A stretch of DNA of 64,000 nt from CAVZMO01 sp963776195. Its GTDB lineage: Bacteria; Nitrospirota; Thermodesulfovibrionia; Thermodesulfovibrionales; SM23-35. Within the stretch, counting starts at the first letter, position 1; every line of letters begins with the position of its first letter. This document shows positions 24,010 to 32,028 of this stretch, piece after piece. Made by a program: the position numbers and the translations under genes. The stretch lies in contig CAVZMO010000017.1 in NCBI GenBank assembly GCA_963776195.1, positions 1-64,000 of the forward strand, given 5' to 3'. A model generated the notes under the pieces. That model ran no database searches and was not told the DNA's origin. It worked only from the letters and a program-made list of their open reading frames with translations.

Positions 24010-26265
24010 TCAAAATTTAATTCTTCTTAGTCTCTTGATTATGTAAATAACCCAAAAGGGCATAAAGATAACAACGGTATCCGCTATCGCTGTATGAGCA
24101 TTTTGGACTTTCCCTATTGAACAACCGCCACCGCCACTGCTGCTGCCTTTATTTCCCCCCAGCGTCGTTACAAATGCCTCATTAGAGTATACTGACTTGG
24201 CAAAAGCATTAAATGCTCTGACCCTGTAAACATAGGTCTTTCCACTCTTGAGACCGGTATCAGTGTATGTTGTCTGATTGGACGCAAGAGTGGCAATTTC
24301 TACAAACACACCTCCGGGAGCCTTCCTTTCTATTTTAAACCCGGTCTCTCCGGTGGAGTTACCTTTCCACGTCAATAATGCCGTTGTTCCCTGTAATGAC
24401 ACGTTAAGGTCGGAAGGCGGTATAAGGGACAAAAGTGCCTTATAAGCGTTCACCCTTCCCCCCGTGACTGTCTTACCCTGAAGAGACGGCTTCTCATCAA
24501 CGGAACTCAATATCGCTCCCTTTATCTGATTTGCGCTGAAATTGCCGTAGAAGGAGGCCACAAGACCCGCGATGCCGGAGACTATCGGAGTCGCCATAGA
24601 GGTTCCCTGAAGGAACTGATAGGCATCGTTATAGTGGATATAAAAAGCCGCAACACTATCCGGGCCATGCGGTTTTACCGCATCAACCGACGGTATATAC
24701 CGGTTAAAGGCGCTATCCCTGCATAGGGATGGAAGTTGAACAGAAAGGCCGTCAAAATTGTTAAGTCCCGTGTAAACGGCTCCCAATGCATCATCTGTTA
24801 TATAAGAAGCATGAAGGTAATTCTGATAAAAGCTACTTGACCCGATATCGAAACCTATATCCTGTCCCGATATGAAAAGACGGCCTCCGTTATCCAGATA
24901 GGACTGAAGGTTCGTCTGGTCTGTCAATGTCAGAGTGTTTTTATATGTCCCGCCTGTGAACCATATTACAAGTTTATAGTTGCTCAATCTCGCAAGAGCA
25001 GGCCCGTCACTATTTAAGGGCACTTCATAAATCTCAAAGGTGTATCCGAGGGTCTGAAGGGCCTGTGTATAGTAAGTTTCGTACCTGCCTCCTCCGTCGT
25101 CGTCAATGAGGAGTATGCTGTCACCGGGTGATACATTTTCAAAGTTTAATGTCCTTTGTATAACGGATATCTGAGCATCGGTCCCGCTTATGCATTCGAA
25201 CCCATAAGACAGGTAAACAATTTTATACGCACCGCTATACGTTATCCCTGTCATAAAAGACGGGATAGTGCTCAGGATGTTTACACCCGGTGCAGCTACG
25301 TCTACCGATGTGACTCCATAATTAGAAAATTTCGCCAGGTTGTCATTCTGGTCTGTTGCCGCCACGGAGATGATATTCGGCAGACCGAAGCTTGCCGGGT
25401 ATGCCGGCATCGAATCGATATTACTTTCTTCGTTGCCGGCAGCGACAACAAAAAGAACTCCCGGAAGTTGTTTCACTGAATCATAGAGGGACTGTGAAAA
25501 GTCCGGACCGCTGAAACTCATGTTGACGACCTTTGCGTTATTTGAAGTTGCAAAAGTTATCGCCTCTATAATGTCCGCGATGGTGCCCTCTCCGTTCCGA
25601 TCAAGCACTTTCAGGGGCATGATCTTCACATTCCAATTCACCCCCGCGATTCCCTTTGCATTGTTTCCCACGGCCCCGATAATACCTGATACATGCGTGC
25701 CGTGTCCGTTAAGGTCGTCGGGTTTGTCGTCTCTGTCGATAAAATCATAACCGGCTGTCAGATTGCCGGAGATGTCGGGATGGTTGTAATCAACCCCCGA
25801 ATCTATTACCGCCACGATAACGGATGATCCTTTTGAAACGTCCCATGCCTCAGGCGCATCAATATCGGCGCCTACGGTACCGGCGATCCCGTTCACATCC
25901 TGTCCGGTATTGTGTAATCCCCATTGTTTATCAAATCCGGTATCGTCCGGAATTACAGCGGCCTTTACGATATAGTTCGGTTCGGCATACTCGACGTCAG
26001 GGTTCGCATTATAGACTTTAACGGCCTCTTCCACAGAAACGCTTCGAGGGAGTTTGACCTTTTCAAGTCCTTCATATCCTATTTCCCTTACTGCTTCTGC
26101 ACTCAAAGTGCCATGGATGCTGTATCTTTGCGCCTTATGGACCCATGGTCTAAACTTGACGATTATTTCACCTTGTTTATAGACTGAAGAGGCTCTTTTT
26201 CCGGGGGCGTCCCCGCCGCACGAAACCAGGCCCAGTATGATAAAAACGAGAAATATGTATCTCAT
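24010..26265 (-). CDS. Subtilisin-like (S8) lipoprotein protease with FnIII domain and C-terminal sorting-like signal
   Basis: 751-residue exported serine protease. Lipobox LGLVSC gives a lipid-anchor Cys at 16. A propeptide-like domain spans 31-100 (GEIIVKFRP to VEYAEPNYIV). The catalytic triad is present: Asp155 (VIDSGVDY), His188 (NGHGTHVSG) and Ser556 (GTSMATP). Between His and Ser an inserted ~180-residue domain (SILLIDDDGGGRYETYYTQA to LFISGQDIGFDI) resembles a Rossmann/GATase-like module. FnIII lies at about 615-701. The tail is GSSSGGGGCSIG, a ~10-residue linker, TAIADTVVIF, a hydrophobic helix and KRLRRIKF. This is the shape of a cleavable C-terminal anchor. It lies next to gspN, at the distal end of the type II secretion operon, and is convergent with the CPBP protease. 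Confidence 0.9.
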   Translation of the reverse strand: MRYIFLVFIILGLVSCGGDAPGKRASSVYKQGEIIVKFRPWVHKAQRYSIHGTLSAEAVREIGYEGLEKVKLPRSVSVEEAVKVYNANPDVEYAEPNYIVKAAVIPDDTGFDKQWGLHNTGQDVNGIAGTVGADIDAPEAWDVSKGSSVIVAVIDSGVDYNHPDISGNLTAGYDFIDRDDKPDDLNGHGTHVSGIIGAVGNNAKGIAGVNWNVKIMPLKVLDRNGEGTIADIIEAITFATSNNAKVVNMSFSGPDFSQSLYDSVKQLPGVLFVVAAGNEESNIDSMPAYPASFGLPNIISVAATDQNDNLAKFSNYGVTSVDVAAPGVNILSTIPSFMTGITYSGAYKIVYLSYGFECISGTDAQISVIQRTLNFENVSPGDSILLIDDDGGGRYETYYTQALQTLGYTFEIYEVPLNSDGPALARLSNYKLVIWFTGGTYKNTLTLTDQTNLQSYLDNGGRLFISGQDIGFDIGSSSFYQNYLHASYITDDALGAVYTGLNNFDGLSVQLPSLCRDSAFNRYIPSVDAVKPHGPDSVAAFYIHYNDAYQFLQGTSMATPIVSGIAGLVASFYGNFSANQIKGAILSSVDEKPSLQGKTVTGGRVNAYKALLSLIPPSDLNVSLQGTTALLTWKGNSTGETGFKIERKAPGGVFVEIATLASNQTTYTDTGLKSGKTYVYRVRAFNAFAKSVYSNEAFVTTLGGNKGSSSGGGGCSIGKVQNAHTAIADTVVIFMPFWVIYIIKRLRRIKF

Positions 26266-26274
26266 GCTACCTCC

Positions 26275-27054
26275 TCACAGAGAAAAATTGCCTCTCACGG
26301 GAATTACATAATAACCGGGAGAAACCTGATATCTGCCTACTTCCATGAGAAACAATGGATTTTCGAGAAATGATCTGTCCGGCATTAATTCCATAGTGAG
26401 ATCCGCGACGTGATTTTTTATAACGCCCTTCAACCTTGCGTAGATGTCTTTTCCTGCTAAAGAAACGGAAACAACTTTTATGACATTTCCTTCTATGGCG
26501 AGAGAACCTGTTACCTCCTTAAAGAAATGCATCGGCACTTTGATACCCGAGAAATCTGCCGGCTCAAAAGTCGCGTTTCTCGTTACAAAATCGACGCGGC
26601 CTTTGTCATCGGTCATGAGAAATCTTCCCGAAATAGTCCCTGACCCCCGGATTCCGGCATGTTTCAAAAACGGCATCTCTCGCATATCGACTTCTTTGTA
26701 ATCGATTTTTGCTTGCAATCTGTTTTTCGCAAGGATTGCACTGCCCGAAATTTTTCCTGAGCCCGTCGTTCCATTCATCGATGCATCTACTTGCATCCTG
26801 ATCAGGCCGAATGGGTTTATCCGGCTGTGAATATTATTGAAGGAAACCAGTTCTTCGCCGGAACTCTTCAGTGCCACCTTATCAACGCTCACAGTATAAA
26901 AAAATCCTTTTTTCAGTCCTTGAACTTCTATCGTGATCTTCCCGTCCCCTGCAGAATCCTCTATCATGGATTGTATCGAAAGTGCAGGGAACGCCATCCA
27001 CATGAACCAGAAGACAACAGGCACCGCAACAAAAGCAAGAAGGATTTTTTTCAC
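26275..27054 (-). CDS. gspN: Type II secretion protein GspN
   Basis: 259-residue inner-membrane protein with one N-terminal helix (LLAFVAVPVVFWFMWMAFPA) and a periplasmic AsmA-like beta-rich domain. It has the GspN pattern of an early V-x-G-L-x-x-G segment (VQGLKKGFFYTVSVDKVAL) and a FxxGRLxxxDG-like region (GTISGRFLMTDDKGRVDF). It is the last gene of the gsp operon, overlapping gspM by 4 nt. The subtilase gene follows after 9 bp, so the two are probably transcribed together. Confidence 0.82.
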   Translation of the reverse strand: MKKILLAFVAVPVVFWFMWMAFPALSIQSMIEDSAGDGKITIEVQGLKKGFFYTVSVDKVALKSSGEELVSFNNIHSRINPFGLIRMQVDASMNGTTGSGKISGSAILAKNRLQAKIDYKEVDMREMPFLKHAGIRGSGTISGRFLMTDDKGRVDFVTRNATFEPADFSGIKVPMHFFKEVTGSLAIEGNVIKVVSVSLAGKDIYARLKGVIKNHVADLTMELMPDRSFLENPLFLMEVGRYQVSPGYYVIPVRGNFSL

Positions 27055-27557
27055 TTCGTCTTCAAAAAAGAGACGACCAGAGTAAGATTCGAGAGTTCAG
27101 GGCTTTCAAAGGACTTCTTGACTGTGGCCTTCTTAATGGCCAGAATCATCGGCGCACGCTCGATCCTGTAAAGGATATTAACCATTTCATTCATACTGAC
27201 TTTTTCAATAGAGATATCGGCCTCTTCTTCAAAACCATCTTTGGTTTCTCTTTTCCCTGTAGATTTGACCGTCTTCACTTTATCCCTAAGACCGATAGAC
27301 GAAAAAACTTCATCAACGGCCTGCACAATACCCTGAACATTCGACAGATTCTTCTTGCCTTCAACAAGATTAATCCTTTGCCGCAGAGACAAAAATTCGT
27401 CTTTGAGTAACGTCATTTCTTTTCTCTGGTCTTCCAGTTGTTTCAATTCTCTTCTTTCCGATAAAAGAAAATTCCCTCCAAGAGCAAGAACGAGAATGAA
27501 GCCCACCAGCCCGGAGAAAAAATAGAGCATCCTTTTATGCTTCATCAATTCTATCAA
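27051..27557 (-). CDS. gspM: Type II secretion protein GspM
   Basis: 168-residue bitopic protein: a short cytoplasmic N terminus, a helix (LYFFSGLVGFILVLALGGNF), a coiled coil (RRELKQLEDQRKEMTLLKDE) and a ferredoxin-like periplasmic domain ending in FLKTK. It belongs to the GspL-GspM platform of the assembly ATPase. ATGA overlaps on both sides couple it to gspL and gspN. Confidence 0.82.
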   Translation of the reverse strand: MIELMKHKRMLYFFSGLVGFILVLALGGNFLLSERRELKQLEDQRKEMTLLKDEFLSLRQRINLVEGKKNLSNVQGIVQAVDEVFSSIGLRDKVKTVKSTGKRETKDGFEEEADISIEKVSMNEMVNILYRIERAPMILAIKKATVKKSFESPELSNLTLVVSFLKTK

Positions 27558-28621
27558 ACCCTTTTCTCCTTCGCCGTTATGGTAAACATCATCCTTCCCT
27601 GCGCGGAAGCCCTTGAATCCGATATATTCACCTCGTCAAAGGCATTTTTCAGTTTATTCTGTAACAGCTGTATATCACTCAGAGACTGCGCTTCGCCCCT
27701 TATGGTAATATTTGTTTTATCCGCCGTGACTTCATTGATTACTGCGCCCTGTCTGTCGACTTGAGAAAGCTTGGAGAGCAGGTCAAGGGGGTCAACGCCA
27801 ATAAAAACATCCTCCTTGCCCTTCAATTCCTTCATATGGGATTTGAGCTGGTAGATCTCGTTCATAATATTTTTTTCTCCGGGAAAAAGTTCCTGATACT
27901 GTTTCCGCAGATCATTCTTTGCAGACACAATTTCCGCACGCGTGGACACAATCTTGAACACCATATCCGCCGTCAAGGTGAGTGCGATCAATATGAGAAG
28001 GATTGCAGTAACTCTCAGGGATTTCCTGGTCCTTTCAATGTCCCTGGTGTAGGAAAATTCATCTCTCCTTAAATTTATTGTCGGCGCCTGTATCTCTTCA
28101 GCAGCCAGCGCTATTCTATCTTCCTCTTCAATAGTTTCCGGAGAAAGAAGTTTGGCGAGGGTAAAATCCTTCAGCACGGGTCTCAGTCCTATGGACGTCG
28201 CAAAAACCGGCTCTACACCGTATGGTTTTAGTTTTTCGAGGATCTTTCTCATTGCGGTTTTTTCCAAATAAACCGCGAGAACCTGCTGCTTATTGTCTGA
28301 TGTGCCTACGACTATGTTATCGACCACTACGTTTTCCGATCCACCCAATATCATTCCGTCGAGTTCAAACGGGAGTATCTCCCTTATTCTGTCTTTATCT
28401 GAAAAGGGCAGATCGATTACTCTGAAGTTCAAAATGCCGAGGGGCAAACTCAGATAAGAATCTTCCACACCTTCCGGAACTGCATCGAAGGAGAAATCAT
28501 ACTTTCCGGATAGAGGATATTTTTTGTTCTCTTTTATCTCATATTTGCCGCCTTTGACCTCAAAGAGGTACGTGCTTAATTCCCCTTCTTTTATGTCAAT
28601 AAAAAGAGATTTGCCCATCAA
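27554..28621 (-). CDS. gspL: Type II secretion protein GspL
   Basis: 355 residues. The cytoplasmic part is actin-like (KSLFIDIKEGELSTYLFEVK; SLPLGILNFRVIDLPFSDKD; LPFELDGMILGG) and resembles PilM. A membrane helix lies near residue 205-225 (LRVTAILLILIALTLTADMV), followed by a coiled coil and a PilN-like periplasmic domain (VDPLDLLSKLSQVDRQGAVI). It recruits GspE to the inner membrane. It overlaps gspK and gspM by 4 nt each. Confidence 0.87.
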   Translation of the reverse strand: MMGKSLFIDIKEGELSTYLFEVKGGKYEIKENKKYPLSGKYDFSFDAVPEGVEDSYLSLPLGILNFRVIDLPFSDKDRIREILPFELDGMILGGSENVVVDNIVVGTSDNKQQVLAVYLEKTAMRKILEKLKPYGVEPVFATSIGLRPVLKDFTLAKLLSPETIEEEDRIALAAEEIQAPTINLRRDEFSYTRDIERTRKSLRVTAILLILIALTLTADMVFKIVSTRAEIVSAKNDLRKQYQELFPGEKNIMNEIYQLKSHMKELKGKEDVFIGVDPLDLLSKLSQVDRQGAVINEVTADKTNITIRGEAQSLSDIQLLQNKLKNAFDEVNISDSRASAQGRMMFTITAKEKRV

Positions 28622-29592
28622 TATTCCTTCCAGTATTTAATCGTTCGGGTATCCTTATTAAGAACCGTCTCGATTATCCTCTTTATCCCACCGGATGATG
28701 CTATGCCTTTAACGAAAAAAAATGGCCCTATATCTGTTGTTATTCGATCTACTGGTAGATCTGTCCCCACAAACCCATTAAATTCTCCATTGTTTAAAAA
28801 CAGCGACAGTTCTCTGCGTTTTATTATCCTTTCAGCACGATCTTCATCTATCGGGAATTCTCCATTTCTCGGGTCGGCTATGCTCATAAGAACCGGCTTC
28901 CCTGCACCATTAACGTTGATAATAAGATTGTAGGGAGATCCATACACAGTTATATAAGGTAATAATGTATCATAATCCTTTCTCGTTATTCCATTTATCA
29001 AGAGGAGTTCATCGACACTGTTGAGTCCTAAATCTTTTGTGCTTTCACTGGAAGAAGATATCCCGGTTTCTCTTTTCTTTATGATCCATTCAACCACCCT
29101 ATCTGCAATCTTGGTATCCAATGAGAGCACTTCAAGGAGTCTCCTAAATGAATTATAAGTAACTTCATTCTTAGTCCTTTGCTCGTTGACTAAGGACTTC
29201 AGGTTAAGCTTGGAGGCTTCATCCTCAATTCTTACTGTGATCACTCCATCAAAATCTTCAAAGGGATTCTCTACGGGAAACTCTATGGAACCCGGATATG
29301 GACGGTCCATGGGAAGACTCGTCAAAAATTTTGCTGATACATTTATGCCTGATTTCGCCATTATCGAAAGACGCTGGGAATCCCTCCAATTATAAAGATT
29401 GTTCGTGCCGGTGTAAACTCCGTAGGAAAACTCAACCACCATGGCGGTGATGAGAACGAGCGCCAAGAGAGTTACAACGAGAGCGATACCTTTTTGATTA
29501 TTATTTTCCCAAAGTCTCCTTTTGTAGCCGCAGGCTTTAGCATGCGTGTATTTATCAAATTCTGCTAATAACATCCTCAATTTACATTCCAA
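28618..29592 (-). CDS. gspK: Type II secretion minor pseudopilin GspK with repeat-extended leader
   Basis: 324 residues. The prepilin-type segment is NNQKG followed by IALVVTLLALVLITAMVVEF, with cleavage expected after Gly. As usual for GspK there is no Glu at +5. The body has the SAM-like insert with EDEASKLNLKSLVN and the C-terminal NVNGAGKPVLMSI-like segment. The leader is about 35 residues long instead of 6-10, because a palindromic REP-like repeat (29524-29553) is translated in frame as KYTHAKACGYK. No in-frame start codon lies between the repeat and the cleavage site, so translation must cross the repeat. TTG 29592 has AAAGG 5 nt upstream. Confidence 0.87.
   Translation of the reverse strand: MECKLRMLLAEFDKYTHAKACGYKRRLWENNNQKGIALVVTLLALVLITAMVVEFSYGVYTGTNNLYNWRDSQRLSIMAKSGINVSAKFLTSLPMDRPYPGSIEFPVENPFEDFDGVITVRIEDEASKLNLKSLVNEQRTKNEVTYNSFRRLLEVLSLDTKIADRVVEWIIKKRETGISSSSESTKDLGLNSVDELLLINGITRKDYDTLLPYITVYGSPYNLIINVNGAGKPVLMSIADPRNGEFPIDEDRAERIIKRRELSLFLNNGEFNGFVGTDLPVDRITTDIGPFFFVKGIASSGGIKRIIETVLNKDTRTIKYWKEY
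29524..29553. repeat. REP-like palindrome, copy A (inside gspK leader)
   Basis: GTAGCCGCAGGCTTTAGCATGCGTG; the hairpin core is GCAGGC-TTTA-GCCTGC with one mismatch in this copy. Four copies occur, at 29524, 29666, 31893 and 31973, arranged as two inverted pairs like BIMEs. This copy is translated as part of GspK. Confidence 0.8.
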
Positions 29593-29665
29593 TAAAACCT
29601 TTAAACGAACATTTCTCCTTTAAAGAATTCTTCCGGTATCTGTGTTCCTCTGTTCCATCTTATTT

Positions 29666-29690
29666 ACGCAGGCTAAAGCCTGCGGCTACA
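29666..29690. repeat. REP-like palindrome, copy B (between gspJ and gspK)
   Basis: ACGCAGGCTAAAGCCTGCGG followed by CTACA; inverted relative to copy A, 113 bp away. Perfect 8-bp stem CGCAGGCT/AGCCTGCG with a tight loop. It lies in the 134-bp gap between gspK and gspJ. Confidence 0.8.
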
Positions 29691-29726
29691 TATACTGTTT
29701 CTGACAGAAGATATATATGCTATAAA

Positions 29727-30509
29727 TCATATCGTTCTGCCGACCCTCGGCTTTGACACGTCGGAAAGTTTTACCTGTTTCCCTTTAATCAATATCGTAA
29801 GCACGATCCTGATCTCCTCCGGTTTGTCTTTATTGATGTCAGTATCCCATGTCTTTACCCATTTGTCATTATACTTAGCTTCGACGCTAAAAGCTTCCAG
29901 ATCCTCGATGATATCGACACCCTCCGTTTCTTCCTTGCCATAAGGAGACTCAACCTTTTTCAACAGATTCAATATCCCGTCCTTATCTTCAATGTAATAA
30001 GAGATTCTGGAAAAACCAGGCCTCAGAGTTGAAAATGCAGTAAATGAAATCTGAGTAGCCTGCTTGCCGTAAAAATCCCTGTCCCGTATCTTGAGAAATG
30101 TATTCACATCTTTTCCATCATAATAGGAAGAATCCAGTTCACACCGGAGGATGTCTATCGCCTTCCTCGATTCCTGGAGTTTCAACATCGATTCATCCAT
30201 GCCCTCAATCGCTCTGTGACTCAGGAAAAATGTGCTATAGATCGCTGCAAGGACTATCGAGAGTATCGTAACAGCGATAAGGACTTCTATAAGGGTGAAC
30301 CCAAGGTCCGATTTTACTTTATCCCAGCACCCATGATCAGAATCGTCATTGCGAGTGAAGCGTTCACTCAGCGAATCCGCCGGGGCGGAAAGCAATCTCG
30401 CCCCTTGGAAGAAGATTGCCGCGCACCTTCCCGGTGCTCGCAATAACCGGTAATTTGTGCCATTTAACCAGTTATTGTTTTGTGTAAGTTTACTTAAAAA
30501 CAAACTCAT
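29727..30509 (-). CDS. gspJ: Type II secretion minor pseudopilin GspJ with repeat-extended leader
   Basis: 260 residues. The prepilin motif is LG followed by FTLIEVLIAVTILSIVLAAI, with Glu at +5, but it begins only at about residue 70. The N-terminal extension (RLLRAPGRCAAIFFQGARLL to SLSERFTRND) is the translation of a 97-bp element (30348-30444) bounded by 8-bp inverted repeats ATTGCGAG/CTCGCAAT. The pseudopilin body (SYYDGKDVN, GFSRISYYIEDKDG) is normal. The start at ATG 30509 overlaps the end of gspI by 20 nt. No alternative start lies between the element and the cleavage site. Confidence 0.87.
   Translation of the reverse strand: MSLFLSKLTQNNNWLNGTNYRLLRAPGRCAAIFFQGARLLSAPADSLSERFTRNDDSDHGCWDKVKSDLGFTLIEVLIAVTILSIVLAAIYSTFFLSHRAIEGMDESMLKLQESRKAIDILRCELDSSYYDGKDVNTFLKIRDRDFYGKQATQISFTAFSTLRPGFSRISYYIEDKDGILNLLKKVESPYGKEETEGVDIIEDLEAFSVEAKYNDKWVKTWDTDINKDKPEEIRIVLTILIKGKQVKLSDVSKPRVGRTI
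30348..30444. repeat. 97-bp palindromic element inside gspJ
   Basis: Terminal inverted repeats ATTGCGAG (30348-30355) and CTCGCAAT (30437-30444) flank a GC-rich centre containing internal GCAATCT/AGATTGC half-sites (about 30393-30418). This class of element (ATTGCGAG...GCAATC) is usually intergenic. Here it is translated within the GspJ leader. Confidence 0.75.
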
Positions 30510-30951
30510 TCAGTTTTACCTCTTCGTTTCCGGCCTTCACGGTGACAACGATTTCGGATATCCCGATGTATGGGGACTCTTTAACAAAAGTTTCATAGCT
30601 ATAATTATCATAAGGCTCATCAAAGACACCTTTCTTACCTTCGGGGACTTTCTCCATTTCCGTTATCTTATTCTTTGCAAGAAGGGTTGCGACCGTAATA
30701 GTCTCCTGTCTTTCGGCAAGACTCAAATGATAGTTGAGAGTGTAGATCAGCGTTACCAGGAGGCCGCCGACAATTGCAAGGGCGATCAATACCTCAAGGA
30801 GGGTAAACCCTTCCTTACGGCAAGCGCAGAATTGATAATCCTTCGAACTTTTCTCTTTGACCGGAAAATCCCGCCGCCCCCTTTTTGCCAATGGGGGAAT
30901 CATCCTGATTGAACTTTCTATCATTCGAGAAATATTAATATTATTTTCCAC
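30490..30951 (-). CDS. gspI: Type II secretion minor pseudopilin GspI with repeat-extended leader
   Basis: 153 residues. The prepilin segment is KEG followed by FTLLEVLIALAIVGGLLVTL, with Glu at +5, preceded by a leader of about 48 residues. Part of the leader (IPPLAKRGRRDFPVKEK) is the translation of a G/C-tract palindrome (30877-30897) of the same class as the one ahead of aspS. The body (YHLSLAERQETITVATLLAK) is typical of GspI. ATG 30951 overlaps the gspH stop by 11 nt. Confidence 0.87.
   Translation of the reverse strand: MENNINISRMIESSIRMIPPLAKRGRRDFPVKEKSSKDYQFCACRKEGFTLLEVLIALAIVGGLLVTLIYTLNYHLSLAERQETITVATLLAKNKITEMEKVPEGKKGVFDEPYDNYSYETFVKESPYIGISEIVVTVKAGNEEVKLNEFVFK
30877..30897. 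repeat. G/C-tract palindrome inside the gspI leader
   Basis: CCCCC-TTTTTGCCAAT-GGGGG. Related to the C6/G6 hairpin upstream of aspS (18724-18742); in GspI it encodes PPLAKRG. Confidence 0.6.
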
Positions 30952-31408
30952 TTTGTATTATCTTCACCCTTCCGCTCAAATGGTTTAAGGTGATAGTCAT
31001 ATTTTTATCTCCCCTTCCGACATGGACACTGAGATTTTCCCGGACACCGAGAGGCTCGAAAAAAAAGGTCACTTCCCCTTTTGAAACAGTCCCTATCGAT
31101 TGTGTTGTTACTCCGGTTATATCATCAAAGCTCCTGGTCTTTTCCCCCTCGGGTCCTTTCCAGGAGATCACATTCTTGTCAAGATCAAACCTCATGGCAA
31201 AAGTCTCCTTCCTGGAAACCGCACTGTCATTCATATATCTCAGGACGGAGGCAATCTCTCTCGCTTCGGACTTAAGTTTACTTTCTCCAAAGCCGGCGAA
31301 GGATGGCAGGACAATGGCGGCAACAAGTGAGACAACGAATAAAACAACTATGAGTTCAAGGAGAGTAAAACCACGGCTATTGCATGTCCCAGTTCTTGAT
31401 ATCGGCAT
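30941..31408 (-). CDS. gspH: Type II secretion minor pseudopilin GspH
   Basis: The prepilin motif SRG then FTLLELIVVLFVVSLVAAIV carries the +5 Glu, and the body (FGESKLKSEAREIASVLRYM, RKETFAMRFDLDKN, ITLNHLSGRVKI) is that of GspH. The frame is open back to 31444. I choose ATG 31408 (MPISRTGTCNSRG) because GGAGAGGGG lies 4-5 nt upstream, giving a 14-residue leader and a 155-residue protein. It overlaps the gspG 3' end by 32 nt. Confidence 0.88.
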   Translation of the reverse strand: MPISRTGTCNSRGFTLLELIVVLFVVSLVAAIVLPSFAGFGESKLKSEAREIASVLRYMNDSAVSRKETFAMRFDLDKNVISWKGPEGEKTRSFDDITGVTTQSIGTVSKGEVTFFFEPLGVRENLSVHVGRGDKNMTITLNHLSGRVKIIQSGK

Positions 31409-31808
31409 TTTTCCCCTCTCCGCCGTCTTTCCCGTCAGCGCCATAACTCATGATGTCGAAATCACCGTATACACCGGGTGATATGTAAATGTATGGATTG
31501 CCCCACGGGTCGAGAGGGACCTTCTTCTGTTCAAGATATCCGCCTTCCCTGTATTTCTGCGGTATCTGCCCCGTCGTCGGTCTTTCGACAAGTGTTGCGA
31601 GCCCCTGTTCCGTACTCGGGTAAAAACCGTTATCGAGCTTGAAAAGTTTCAGGGCGGTCTCAAGATTTTTTATCTGAATCTTAGCCTCGGTGATGCGTGC
31701 ATCATCGGTTCTCCCTATAATCTTCGGGGCCACAATAGCTGCGAGAAGGCTGAGTATAAACACGACCACAATGATCTCAAGCAGAGTAAAACCCTTATTA
31801 TTCTTCAT
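31377..31808 (-). CDS. gspG: Type II secretion major pseudopilin GspG
   Basis: 143 residues with a short normal leader MKNNKG, then FTLLEIIVVVFILSLLAAIV with the +5 Glu. The conserved LDNGFYPSTEQGLATLVERP, DPWGNPYIYISPG and the calcium-site region DFDIMSYGADGKDGGEGKNA are all present. It builds the pseudopilus shaft. AAGGAGG precedes the ATG. Unlike the other pseudopilins it has no repeat in its leader. Two REP-like copies lie just upstream, between it and gspF. Confidence 0.96.
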   Translation of the reverse strand: MKNNKGFTLLEIIVVVFILSLLAAIVAPKIIGRTDDARITEAKIQIKNLETALKLFKLDNGFYPSTEQGLATLVERPTTGQIPQKYREGGYLEQKKVPLDPWGNPYIYISPGVYGDFDIMSYGADGKDGGEGKNADIKNWDMQ

Positions 31809-31892
31809 TTATACCTCCTTATGATATAGCTCAACTGGTCTGAGAAGCAGAGAGCCATGTGCAGCCTTCTAAGACTATTCTGTTTTATTTGG

Positions 31893-31921
31893 GTAGCCGC
31901 AGGCTTTAGCCTGCGTGCATT
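31893..31921. repeat. REP-like palindrome, copy C (gspF-gspG gap)
   Basis: GTAGCCGCAGGCTTTAGCCT followed by GCGTGCATT. Perfect hairpin GCAGGC-TTTA-GCCTGC. Same orientation as copy A. Confidence 0.85.
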
Positions 31922-31972
31922 TAAATAAACCCATCCAATACATCCTCTAACTTATACCAATATCATATATCT

Positions 31973-31999
31973 CGCAGGTTGAAGCCTGCGGCTACATTT
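31973..31999. repeat. REP-like palindrome, copy D (gspF-gspG gap)
   Basis: CGCAGGTTGAAGCCTGCGGC followed by TACATTT. Inverted relative to copy C, about 50 bp away, so C and D form a pair. The 220-bp gspF-gspG gap holds nothing else recognisable except the gspG ribosome binding site. Confidence 0.8.
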
Positions 32000-32028
32000 T
32001 TAGTACACGATAGTTTGTAAACATCCTC

